This document shows, piece after piece, positions 1-7,871 of a stretch of DNA of 33,968 nt. This stretch comes from Candidatus Zhuqueibacterota bacterium. Its GTDB lineage: Bacteria > Zhuqueibacterota > Zhuqueibacteria > Oceanimicrobiales > Oceanimicrobiaceae. The notes beneath the pieces were generated by a model. It had not been told where the DNA came from. It searched no databases and saw only the letters and a list, made by a program, of their open reading frames with translations. Positions within the stretch are counted from its first letter, which is position 1, and the number at the start of each line of letters is the position of its first letter. The translations under genes and the position numbers were made by a program. The stretch is from contig JAJDAG010000058.1 in NCBI GenBank assembly GCA_029262005.1, positions 1 to 33,968 on the forward strand, written 5' to 3'.

Positions 1-784
1 GGTCGGTATAAGTATTGCGAGTTTTAAATACATTAATTGGGATAGGCTCTGTACTTACCTGTATAAGCTGTGCCTTAGTATTACGGAGAAATTCGGTTTT
101 ATCAAACAAATCTCCTTTATAGTCAAACGCAATAAAATTTGTTTGAAACTTAGAGGCCTTGCGCAATTCAGTGAGGAAGTGCATCATAAAATAAGTTTTG
201 CCACTGCCCGGGCGACCAACAACGCCAATGTAATTGTTGTTATGTTCATCGATCTTATTGAAATTGATAATATGCGGTTCGTTATTCTCTTTGTTAACAC
301 CAACCCTTATAGAAACAACACTTTCGTAACCGGCGATTTCAGGTGTTTCTTCATCTGCAATATCCACATTCGCTGATAATTCATTTAAACCTTTTCTCGC
401 TATGGCAACCAAATACTCAAATCCGCTGAATCGTTCAGTCTCCTTGTCTAACAGTTCTAGGCCATGTTCAATATGGTTTTCCAATAATTCTTCGTATTCA
501 GCATCAGTTAGTTTGCGTTTGTAGTATTGTTGCAGTAACGCACGCAAAAGAGAAGCATCTCCTTGTTCCAAAGTAGGTACCTCTATTTCGAAAGGCCTTG
601 ATCCAGCTTTGTTTGCATTTGTACTTTCGTGCGTTCCCCCTATTTGGGAAGGAGCTGTCTGCAATGACCTGGAAAGTGCAATCCTTAATGTCCAAAGAAA
701 TTCTCGTTTTTCCAATCGGATCCGATTTCTTACACGGTACATCTGATCTGTTGCATAAGGTGCAAGTTTGATCTTTCTAGCCAT
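1..784 (-). CDS. dndE: DndE-like protein fused to a HerA/FtsK-like P-loop ATPase (partial, C-terminus beyond window)
   Basis: An uninterrupted reading frame of 261 codons starts at ATG 784 and runs off the left edge, so the C-terminus is missing. Its start lies 2 nt after the dndD stop, which implies translational coupling. Residues 1-120 are basic and helical (MARKIKLAPY..., then REFLWTLRIALSRSLQ) and fit DndE in size and position; known DndE proteins are about 110-130 residues and complete dndBCDE operons. After a linker, the frame continues into a nucleotide-binding domain: GRPGSGKT (residues 190-197) is a Walker A, followed by FMMHFLTELRK and FIAFDYKGDLFD, the pattern of HerA/FtsK/VirB4-type ATPases. 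The role of DndE in sulfur incorporation or DNA binding is established for the family; the ATPase fusion is seen directly. Whether the first part is a true DndE domain is inferred from context and length. Confidence is high for coding and for the P-loop, moderate for the DndE name. Confidence 0.75.
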   Translation of the reverse strand, partial: MARKIKLAPYATDQMYRVRNRIRLEKREFLWTLRIALSRSLQTAPSQIGGTHESTNANKAGSRPFEIEVPTLEQGDASLLRALLQQYYKRKLTDAEYEELLENHIEHGLELLDKETERFSGFEYLVAIARKGLNELSANVDIADEETPEIAGYESVVSIRVGVNKENNEPHIINFNKIDEHNNNYIGVVGRPGSGKTYFMMHFLTELRKASKFQTNFIAFDYKGDLFDKTEFLRNTKAQLIQVSTEPIPINVFKTRNTYTD

Positions 785-786
785 AG

Positions 787-2823
787 CTAATTAAAGTAAC
801 CTTCATTTACTTTGGATGTTTTTAAAGCAGAATCCTTTGTTATCAAGAATTGTTTACATAGAAAGGGTTTTACCGCTTCGTATTCTTTACCTATTATTTC
901 CGTATTGGTGGATAATAGGATTACTTGATGACTTGCGTTAGAGAAATAGTTGCGGGCAATATTCTCGCGATGCACGGAATCCAAGCGTCCTAACGGCGTA
1001 TCAATCACGACCGGCAGACTTCGGTTCGCTAGTTTGGACAAAGCCCAAATGAGAGAAATAGCAAGAAGCTCCTTCTCACCGGCAGAGAGTTTTGTTTTGT
1101 CGAGTTTTCTATCGCGTGCATCATATAACTCAATTGAGAATTGACGGTCAGGGTTTATTATAATAGATTTCACATGATCTTTCTTGTGTGAAAGCTTACC
1201 CCACATATCTAACGTATACTCTTGCAATTGAGCAACTTTTCTTGTCCTTAAACGGTGCGAGAATGAATCTAAAACACTTTTTAAGCGCTTGGTGTAATCA
1301 ATTTGTTCATGTCGAGAAAGCGTTCGTTCTAGCTTCTTCTCCAGAATTGTTCTTTGAGACTGTTTTGACGAAATCTCATCTTTTAGTTTTTGCTTCTCAA
1401 CAAGAAGTCCTTCCTGAATTTTTTCTTTAGTAGACTTCTCCTGAGCTAAACTTCCTCGCTCCTCGTATAGGCGGTTGGCTTCAGGGTCATCACTCTTCGA
1501 CTCGGCCTGTCTTATTTTTTTTAGCTTTGGCTCAATCTCCTGCAGGCATCGCAAATGCGCTGATATTTTTCGTACCGAAGCCACGGTTCCTTCAATGCGG
1601 AACCTTATTTGTTCGCTATCCGTCCTTGATAAATTATGTATTTCTTTAATGCCGTCAAGATCCTTTGGCTTTTGTGCAAGCATGTTTTCCAAAACTTTTA
1701 TTAGCTTTGCCTGATAAAAGATTTTTTGACCTTCTTGTAAAGAGGGGATAGGTTCCTCACCACTAAAAAGGGCATTTGATATTTGCTCAATTTTCGGCTG
1801 AAAGCCTCGTTTGGTCACTTTGAACTCCTCCAACCGAGACTCCTCGTTCAATTGTGCTAGGAGCTGACTACATAAAGCCCCGGTTATCACAAAAGGTAGA
1901 TCATCCTGAATTGCTGTCAAGACTTTTTCTTCGAGAATAACCTTTTCTGCTAGCAATGATTCCTTTTCAGTACGGTACTCGCTTAAGAGTTCGGTTTGGA
2001 CACGGGTAATTCTCCGGGTTTCTTGATCGATGTCAGAAATTCTTTCTTCTAAATTCGAAATGGTATCCTCGACGCGTTCAATTGATTCATCGTGTTTTCG
2101 GATATGTTTTTCTAGCTCGGCCAATTCAGCATCGATTTTGGTTAATTCTAGCTTTGCATCTTCGTCCTTATTATAGTCACGAAGAATTCTACGACGAACC
2201 TCCTCCAAATCATTCTTTAACCTATCATAGAGGGAAATTCCTAACACTCTTTCGAGTGATTCAGCAAATTCCTTATCTTCATCACGCACAAATTCTTGAA
2301 TTTTTTCACCATCAAAAAAGAAAAACTGTGAGACCTCATAGGGAATGAGTTCAAGGATAAATTGTTCCCAATCTTCAACTGAAACAAAATCTAATTCCTG
2401 ATCATTTTCTTCTAAAATTGTAAGCTGTCCATCGTTGGAAAGTGAATTAGTATGGTTATCAACCATCCACGTACGCCTGACAGTTAATGATCTTGGAATA
2501 CCAGCCAAATCAACTTCTTTAAGATATAACTCAATAAACATTTCAGTTCTTATTGCATCAGACTTAGCATTGTTATTTGTGACAGAAACAATATAGTGCT
2601 GGTAGTCTTCTCGTTTTGCTCCTTTTGAGGGCCATAGTGTTTTATTCAATCGTCCGTACAGACAAAGAAGCAAGGCCTCAAAGATAGTTGTTTTACCGGC
2701 ACCATTCATGCCTCCGAAAAGAAGAATTTTTCGTTCCGAAGTTAGATGCTCAGAAAGTCCGTTTATATGACACGTTCCCTCAAAGCTTTTGAAATTGTGT
2801 AATGTAATTCTGTCAATCTTCAT
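787..2823 (-). CDS. dndD: DndD, SMC/RecN-like ATPase of DNA phosphorothioation
   Basis: A 678-residue protein, the usual DndD size. The N-terminus has an SMC/Rad50-type Walker A, GGMNGAGKTT, at residues 37-46, following the typical opening MKIDRITLHNFKSFEG. The middle (about residues 200-310 and 390-540) is charged coiled coil. The C-terminus holds the ABC signature KLSAGEKELLAIS and a Walker B, LPVVIDTPLGRLD. DndD hydrolyses ATP and is thought to help nick or open DNA so that DndC can place sulfur in the backbone. No CxxC zinc hook is visible between the coils. The start ATG lies 17 nt after the dndC stop, and dndE begins 2 nt after this stop, so the three genes form one transcript. The gene is clearly AT-rich compared with the region beyond 5986, in keeping with the mobile nature of dnd islands. 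Confidence 0.95.
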   Translation of the reverse strand: MKIDRITLHNFKSFEGTCHINGLSEHLTSERKILLFGGMNGAGKTTIFEALLLCLYGRLNKTLWPSKGAKREDYQHYIVSVTNNNAKSDAIRTEMFIELYLKEVDLAGIPRSLTVRRTWMVDNHTNSLSNDGQLTILEENDQELDFVSVEDWEQFILELIPYEVSQFFFFDGEKIQEFVRDEDKEFAESLERVLGISLYDRLKNDLEEVRRRILRDYNKDEDAKLELTKIDAELAELEKHIRKHDESIERVEDTISNLEERISDIDQETRRITRVQTELLSEYRTEKESLLAEKVILEEKVLTAIQDDLPFVITGALCSQLLAQLNEESRLEEFKVTKRGFQPKIEQISNALFSGEEPIPSLQEGQKIFYQAKLIKVLENMLAQKPKDLDGIKEIHNLSRTDSEQIRFRIEGTVASVRKISAHLRCLQEIEPKLKKIRQAESKSDDPEANRLYEERGSLAQEKSTKEKIQEGLLVEKQKLKDEISSKQSQRTILEKKLERTLSRHEQIDYTKRLKSVLDSFSHRLRTRKVAQLQEYTLDMWGKLSHKKDHVKSIIINPDRQFSIELYDARDRKLDKTKLSAGEKELLAISLIWALSKLANRSLPVVIDTPLGRLDSVHRENIARNYFSNASHQVILLSTNTEIIGKEYEAVKPFLCKQFLITKDSALKTSKVNEGYFN

Positions 2824-2840
2824 TAGGAGACTATTTTTAC

Positions 2841-4244
2841 CTACCCTTTTTTCACGAATCCTTCTATTTTCAAACGCATATCATCGAAAATATTATTTCT
2901 CCGGAGAAATGAGAGGTGCTCCTTTTCAAGTTGCATTAACTCTTGAATATGATCAGGATTGACTTCAAGTTCAGTGCAAACCTCATCAAGAATTTGGAAC
3001 TCTTCACTACGGTGTTGCGAGGTTTTGTCTTCGAGGATCATTTCAGTACCTCCCTTAGATTTGCTATATATTTCTGCGACAGAATACCTAAAGTTACCAT
3101 CATAATTCCATTGGTATTGAATCGCCATAAGCTCTTGCTGAGAAATGAATTGATGCCCAACTTTGTTTTCAACTTTTAGGAGACGTTCGAGAATCTCTTT
3201 TCTCGTTTCCATTGTAAAAGGGCCTATTCCAGGCTGATTATTGCGCCGCCACTTAGATCGTTTTGTCTCATCATCTCTAATGACATAGAGCCAATCCCGA
3301 AACTCTATGAGGGGTTGCATCCATTCTTCGCCATTTGTGATCATGTGGCCCATTGATCGGTCTTTATCTACTACAGTACATACCCAACAGCCAAAACGCG
3401 AATTACCACAACTCGCAGTCGTATTGTCTATGACTAATGGGCATTCCATAATGTCCGAAGCGCTGCGATATAAATCTAAAAGTTGTTGATTATCTGCACC
3501 CCAAGGGTTTTCTGTATTTATTAGATATGTCCAAACCTCTTTATTGGACATATTGGCAATGGGGGCAAAAACAAAGGCGTTTGCTAACTTATGTTGTCTT
3601 AAACGAACTCCCGGAATCTCATACTGCTGCATTGACGCAGAGCGGTTTGAAGATTCTGCTTTTCTTGTTCCTAACACTATGATGGCTTGACCATGCTGGT
3701 TAACCGTACTTAAAATATAATCATTTGTTGGATTAATTTTCATTCTTTCAGTACACCAACGAAACCAGCGATTTGGCGAAGGATAACCTTTACCAATCAG
3801 ATTTAGCCAAAAAGTATCTTCTAACCTTGGAGTTGATTTGCAAACATTAAAGAGTGAAGGATTATGCGCAAACAACTCATTTCTACCGATTAATTCAATT
3901 TTTGTTAATTGTTCATCTAAAAATTTAACAACATTGGGATTTTCGACTAATGTATCATTAGATAATACATGGACTTCTTTAGTAAGAAGATTGGGTGGTA
4001 TTTCTTTTAAGGCATAAAAAATCAATTGCAATAAAGCTGTACTATCCTTACCACCCGAAAAACCAATTACCCAAGGTGTGGAATCTTCTAGGTATTGTTC
4101 CTTTATTTCATCAACGACTTCTTTTGCTGTATTTGATAAAGTATTTAAAAATATTTCAACGTTGATAGCTTCAGTGTCTATAATAGCACTCCTTGTGACT
4201 GTATATTCTACAGCATCAGTGAATTGAAATTGTTGGAATGGCAA
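2841..4244 (-). CDS. dndC: DndC, PAPS-reductase-like sulfurtransferase of DNA phosphorothioation
   Basis: DndC carries an ATP pyrophosphatase loop and an Fe-S cluster, and activates the DNA backbone for replacement of a non-bridging oxygen by sulfur received from a cysteine desulfurase. The PP-loop SGGKDST is at residues 63-69. Cysteines likely to bind the cluster are C268, C279, C286 and C289 (CGNSRFGCWVCTVV), with another in RWFRWCTERMK (C164). All are typical of the family. The open frame begins at TTG 4244, which has no good ribosome binding site. An AAGGAG lies just before residues 21-22 (ATT ATA, around 4184), where shorter family members begin, so the real start may be a rare ATT/ATA codon there. 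It is first in the visible dnd operon; dndB, usually upstream, is missing and an insertion sequence lies 80 bp away. Confidence 0.95.
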   Translation of the reverse strand: MPFQQFQFTDAVEYTVTRSAIIDTEAINVEIFLNTLSNTAKEVVDEIKEQYLEDSTPWVIGFSGGKDSTALLQLIFYALKEIPPNLLTKEVHVLSNDTLVENPNVVKFLDEQLTKIELIGRNELFAHNPSLFNVCKSTPRLEDTFWLNLIGKGYPSPNRWFRWCTERMKINPTNDYILSTVNQHGQAIIVLGTRKAESSNRSASMQQYEIPGVRLRQHKLANAFVFAPIANMSNKEVWTYLINTENPWGADNQQLLDLYRSASDIMECPLVIDNTTASCGNSRFGCWVCTVVDKDRSMGHMITNGEEWMQPLIEFRDWLYVIRDDETKRSKWRRNNQPGIGPFTMETRKEILERLLKVENKVGHQFISQQELMAIQYQWNYDGNFRYSVAEIYSKSKGGTEMILEDKTSQHRSEEFQILDEVCTELEVNPDHIQELMQLEKEHLSFLRRNNIFDDMRLKIEGFVKKG

Positions 4245-4254
4245 TAAGTAGGAT

Positions 4255-4283
4255 AAAGTAGTTAAGATATTCTAATAAATCAA
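4255..4283 (-). promoter_or_regulatory. Candidate promoter for the dnd operon
   Basis: Between dndC and the IS end there are only 79 bp. On the minus strand this gap contains TTGATT (4283-4278) and, 17 bp on, TACTTT (4260-4255); a better -10-like TAGAAT lies at 4274-4269 but has no matching -35. If TTGATT/TACTTT is used, transcription would begin almost at TTG 4244, which would favour the downstream start near 4184. This is weak, pattern-only evidence. Confidence 0.22.
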
Positions 4284-4323
4284 GGTTTTCGTTTTCTAAG
4301 TGCTGCTTTATTGTTTATCATAC

Positions 4324-4341
4324 TTCTACTTCGGTAGATTA
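4324..4341 (+). repeat. Left terminal inverted repeat of the IS
   Basis: TTCTACTTCGGTAGATTA. It pairs with 5776-5793 with one mismatch. The inner part, CTAC-TTCG-GTAG, is itself a small palindrome. Confidence 0.85.
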
Positions 4342-4378
4342 AGAAACAATTTGTAAGTTTCATAAAAAATAATATATT

Positions 4379-5778
4379 ATGGCATGGAAAAAGCGAACAG
4401 AAAAACGCCACTCTAACCAAGGAGCCACAAAAACGATGAGATTTTCCGAGACCCTATCGAGAGTCGCGGAAATGATTTTTTATCTTTTCATACCAGGTAT
4501 TTTCATCATTTTGGATTACGAACAAAGTCGGTATTTCGCCAAGCTCAAGGTTATCTTTGTGGCCTGATGCAAGCTCAGAAGGCCAACATGGAACGCATGG
4601 TTGAAGAAGTTCCAGAAACAGATTGGGATTCAATGCAGAACTTTATATCTGACTCTCCGTGGCAACACCAGCCTATACTCGAGCAAATTAAATGAACTAT
4701 TGGGCGCTCATTCTGGCAATTGTCTTTTGGTCGATGAATCCTATTTTGGCAAAAAAGGCAAAAAGTCCGTTGGGGTTGCCCGCCAATGGAACGGTCGATT
4801 AGGTAAAGTTGATAACTGTCAAGTTGGCGTCTTTATCGCCCTTGGCCGCTACTCACACATAAACTTGACTGATTTTAGACTCTTTTTGCCCAAAGAGTGG
4901 ACAAGCGATAAACCACGTTGTCGTCGGGCTGGCATTCCCGAACAGTTCATTGAAACGCGAAGCAAGATTGATTTAGCTCTTGAAATGGTCGCGAGCGCAA
5001 AAGCTCAAGGTTTTAATTTTCAATGGGTTGAGGCCGACGGATTTTATGGCAGAGACAGCCATTTCCGTCATACACTTAGCGCCATGAACTTGACTTACAT
5101 GGTCGATATACCCAAGGACACGACCCTTTACTTTGAAGACCCCAAACCTTTTATTCCGCCTAGATCTTCAAAAAAGGCCGAACACCGACGCGCCTAAAAG
5201 CATCTACTGAAGGCATGCGCCTGGACAAATGGTTGGCGCCACAACCCGACTCAGCCTTCCAGAAAATCATTGTCCTGAGTGCGGCAAAAGGACCTTTGAC
5301 AGCCCAATTCTCACATAAAATCATTTGGCTTTGGGACGGAAAATCACCTGAAGCTGATAAAGTACATCTCATCATACGAAAAGATACAGGTGAATCCCAA
5401 ACCACCCTTAAATATTCTGTCAGCAATGCAGTCTGTGAAACGCCCATCGAACGCCTTGCCTATATGCAATGTCAACGGTATTGGATCGAAAGAGCATTCC
5501 AAGACAGTAAAAGTCATGTCGGTATGGCCGAGTATCAGGTTCGGGGATGGAGAGCCTGGCACCATCATATGACAATGGTTGCACTGGCCACCCTGTTCAT
5601 GCTCAATACCAAAATCAATCACCAACAGGACTATGAACTTTTGTCCGCAGCTGACATCAAACACCTATTGTCGAAATTCTTGCCCCAAAGACAAATCTCA
5701 AAACAAAATGTCATCGAAGTCATGAGAGAAAGACATCGTAAAAGACAAAAAGACATAGACTTATATAGAAAAATCTAA
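4379..5778 (+). pseudogene. IS701-like transposase, frameshifted
   Basis: The transposase can be read only by changing frame. An N-terminal part with FRQAQGYLCGLMQAQKANME and NFISDSPWQHQPILEQIK is open from 4417 to a TGA at 4693-4695. The next part, from about 4690 to 5197 in the +1 frame, carries NELLGAHSGNCLLVDESYFG, the first catalytic Asp, and EADGFYG, the second. The last part, to 5778, is back in the first frame and has IERAFQDSKSHVGM with the catalytic Glu. The join near 5170-5176 is A AAA AAG, a canonical -1 slippery heptamer; reading back one base gives SSKKGRTPTRLKAST, as expected for the family. A short start frame from ATG 4379 to 4567 may supply the extreme N-terminus, with one more shift. 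With two or three frame changes the gene is most likely inactive, although all three catalytic residues survive. Confidence 0.8.
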
Positions 5779-5793
5779 TCTACTGAAGTAGAA
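5776..5793 (-). repeat. Right terminal inverted repeat of the IS
   Basis: Reads TTCTACTTCAGTAGATTA on the minus strand, 17/18 identical to the left end. It begins within a few bases of the transposase stop (5776-5778), so the gene ends inside or at the repeat. Confidence 0.85.
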
Positions 5794-5821
5794 TTAAGAT
5801 AAGGAGTTGCGGAGAAAAAGT

Positions 5822-5856
5822 AAAGCCCGGGGTTCTATGAGAAGGAGCCGGGCTTT
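5822..5856 (-). terminator. Probable intrinsic terminator downstream of the Na+/phosphate cotransporter
   Basis: A perfect 9-bp stem AAAGCCCGG (5822-5830) / CCGGGCTTT (5848-5856) with a 17-nt loop. On the minus strand it is followed by TTTACTTTTTC, a U-rich tail, so it fits a rho-independent terminator for the gene ending at 5986, about 130 nt upstream. On the plus strand the tail is poor. Confidence 0.6.
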
Positions 5857-5866
5857 GTTAATTCGT

Positions 5867-5901
5867 TGCTTACGTGCAGGATTACAAATCCTGAGTAAGC
5901 A
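5867..5901. repeat. Nested hairpin TGCTTAC/GTAAGCA with inner AGGATT/AATCCT
   Basis: The outer 7-bp stem is 5867-5873 with 5895-5901, and the inner 6-bp stem is 5878-5883 with 5887-5892, around a 3-nt loop. Both stems are perfect. It has no U-tract on either strand, so it is not a plain terminator. It lies between two other hairpins in the gap between the IS and the cotransporter gene. Confidence 0.6.
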
Positions 5902-5919
5902 GAAGCGGAAAGAGACTGC

Positions 5920-5971
5920 GGCGTGCAAAACCAGCTTTTCCCGAAACAGAAAACCTGACATTTTGCACGCC
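5920..5971. repeat. Long imperfect hairpin just after the cotransporter stop
   Basis: GGCGTGCAAAA (5920-5930) pairs perfectly with TTTTGCACGCC (5961-5971). Inside this, CAG and TTTTC pair with GAAAA and CTG, giving an almost continuous 52-nt hairpin with a short CCGAAACA loop. It begins 14 nt after the stop of the minus-strand cotransporter gene. It could protect or terminate that mRNA, or be a small palindromic repeat element. Confidence 0.6.
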
Positions 5972-5985
5972 ACAATTAAATGTTC

Positions 5986-7689
5986 TTACTCGGGGTCGGC
6001 TATTTTCCCACCCTCAATTGCCTCGGCAATATTTAACAGATGATCTTTGATCTTTCGATATGCCATGACAATGTCCATGTACGACGTGCTGACCAGTGGC
6101 TCAATGGCTTGCTCAGATAAACGCTGCCAGTGCAAAGATCTCAACTCACGAATTTCATCGGTAATCTTACGGCTATCTCGTCGTACTTTAATCAGGTATT
6201 CCTTTAGATTGCTAGTCTGGAATCCAGCATGAACCGTTTCATAATATTGATCCACACGGTCGTGCAACTCTAAAACTACTTTCTGTTGCTGTTCCGTAAG
6301 CGGGGCATCGTTTTCTTTAAGGCGTGAATGAACCTTCAGAACTGTGGTGACATAATCGCTAACCGATTCGTACTCATCTGCCAGACGAAGTTGCGCTCTG
6401 GCCTCTTCTGCATTCTCCAGGCTCAATGGCCGGGCCAGAAGACGAGTAAGAAAAGTAGTGATCTCAATTTGAACCTTGTCAAGAATCTCTTCCCGTTCGA
6501 AAACCTTCTCCTCAAGTGCACTCGTTTCTTTCCCACCGGTGCTGCCAATGATGGTGCGGAGATTTCCCAACATTTCCTTTACGTGGTTATCCATTCGCTT
6601 TATTTCGGAGGTGGATTGCTCAATGGCTGTCAGAGGCGACGAGGTAACTTCAAAATCCAAGTGCGTCAGGTAAGCCTTGGCGCCTTTCTTGCCGCCGGTC
6701 ACATATTTTTCAAGAAAACGTGTTATCGGTTTTACCAAAGGAATAAATAAAATTGTATTGGCAATGTTAAAGCCGGAATGCGCCGCCGCAATTGCGCTGG
6801 TCATGTAAGGATAACTGTCGCCATTCATTAAATCCGGGTTTGTGCCGATAACAAAATTTTTAATAAAAGGCAGATAAAAGGGATGAAATAATGCGGTAAT
6901 CCAGGCCACACCCAGCACATTGAATAGAATATGAAAGTAAGCGGCTCGTTTTGCATCGATGTCTTCGGCCCCTAAAGATGCCAGGTACGCAGTAATTGTG
7001 GTGCCGATATTCTCGCCTAAAACCAGTGCCGCGGCTGTTTGGAATTCAATTACGCCGGTGTTGGCCAAGGCGATTGTAATGCCCAAAGTCGCCGATGATG
7101 ACTGCACAACGACTGTCAGCAGACACCCAACCAAAGCTGCTTTAATAACACCCAAATAATCTGTGGCCTCGAACATCTGAAACCAGGTCGTAAACTCGGG
7201 GTGACCTCGCAGCGGCTTGAAGCCATTCTTCATCAATTCCAGGCCGAAGAAAACCATACCAATACCCAAAATAGCCAGGGCCACATAGCGATATTTTTCT
7301 TTCTTCAAAAATAGCCAACCGAAAGCACACACGCCGATTATCGGTAAACCGTATTTCCCTATTTTCAAAGCGAGCATCCAGCCGGTAATGGTCGTGCCGA
7401 TATTGGCACCCATGATTACACCGACTGCGCCACTCAACGCCATCAACTCGCTGTTGACCAAACCGATTACCATAACAGAGGTGACTGAACTCGATTGAAC
7501 AAGTGTTGTTACAAAAACACCTATTCCGATTGCCAGAAACCTGTTGCCCGTAACGGCATTTATCATTTTCCTTATACGCGGCCCGGCAACCACTTGCAAG
7601 CCCTCCTGCATGTAGCGCATACCAAGCAGAAAAATACCCAGTCCGCCTACAAGGGCAAAAATCATTTGAAGAATGACTTCTCCACTCAT
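5986..7689 (-). CDS. Na+/phosphate cotransporter family protein with PhoU-like C-terminal domain
   Basis: A 567-residue inner-membrane protein of the NptA/PF02690 type, importing phosphate with sodium. Two inverted Na/Pi repeats are seen, each with the QSSS hallmark: TTLVQSSSVTSVMVIGLVNS near residue 64 and VVQSSSATLGITIALANTG near residue 195. GANIGTTIT and GENIGTTIT follow each. About eight to nine hydrophobic segments fill residues 5-330. From about residue 350 the protein is soluble, helical and charged, matching the PhoU-like tail common in bacterial members and thought to regulate transport. GAGGGAG about 10 nt before ATG 7689 supports the start. It is preceded by a 180-bp gap from the STAS gene and followed by hairpins at 5971-5822. 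Confidence 0.93.
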   Translation of the reverse strand: MSGEVILQMIFALVGGLGIFLLGMRYMQEGLQVVAGPRIRKMINAVTGNRFLAIGIGVFVTTLVQSSSVTSVMVIGLVNSELMALSGAVGVIMGANIGTTITGWMLALKIGKYGLPIIGVCAFGWLFLKKEKYRYVALAILGIGMVFFGLELMKNGFKPLRGHPEFTTWFQMFEATDYLGVIKAALVGCLLTVVVQSSSATLGITIALANTGVIEFQTAAALVLGENIGTTITAYLASLGAEDIDAKRAAYFHILFNVLGVAWITALFHPFYLPFIKNFVIGTNPDLMNGDSYPYMTSAIAAAHSGFNIANTILFIPLVKPITRFLEKYVTGGKKGAKAYLTHLDFEVTSSPLTAIEQSTSEIKRMDNHVKEMLGNLRTIIGSTGGKETSALEEKVFEREEILDKVQIEITTFLTRLLARPLSLENAEEARAQLRLADEYESVSDYVTTVLKVHSRLKENDAPLTEQQQKVVLELHDRVDQYYETVHAGFQTSNLKEYLIKVRRDSRKITDEIRELRSLHWQRLSEQAIEPLVSTSYMDIVMAYRKIKDHLLNIAEAIEGGKIADPE

Positions 7690-7740
7690 GTTGTCAACTC
7701 CCTCTCTATCTCTATGTTTGTTTTGTGCATTAACGCAGAA

Positions 7741-7780
7741 TTTCGTACTGCAACACTGTTACAAATTATTGTCAAAATAA
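7741..7780 (-). promoter_or_regulatory. Candidate promoter of the Na+/phosphate cotransporter gene
   Basis: A perfect -35-like TTGACA is present on the minus strand at 7775-7770, in an AT-rich 180-bp gap upstream of the start at 7689. The hexamer 17 bp further (TGCAGT) is a poor -10, so this is only a candidate. Confidence 0.28.
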
Positions 7781-7871
7781 TGAATTTATTATATCAAAGG
7801 TGGGGGTGCATAATATTGCGATAGGATATAAAATCTTCCTTCTAATGCATGTGATACTGAATAATATTTAT

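Larger units (their letters stand above)
4324..5793 (+). mobile_element. IS701-like insertion sequence, ~1.47 kb
   Basis: The element is bounded by terminal inverted repeats TTCTACTTCGGTAGATTA (4324-4341) and the complement of TTCTACTTCAGTAGATTA (5776-5793), 17 of 18 bases identical. Between them lies one transposase region reading plus, opposite to dndC. The protein matches the IS701 type (DDE_5 fold): VDESYFGKKGKKSVGVARQ, EADGFYGRDSHFR and YWIERAFQDSKSHVGM supply the two Asp and the Glu of the active site. The immediate flanks (ATAC on the left, TTAA on the right) do not show an obvious target duplication, so the insertion may be old or one end rearranged. It separates the dnd genes from the chromosomal block starting at 5986. 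Confidence 0.85.

Noticed and set aside
504-695. 63-residue minus-strand frame
   Set aside because: It is a shadow of the dndE-like frame, which is in another frame of the same strand and carries the P-loop downstream.
5867-5901. tRNA-like fold
   Set aside because: The nested hairpin suggested arms, but there is no full cloverleaf and no TTCGA or CCA end.
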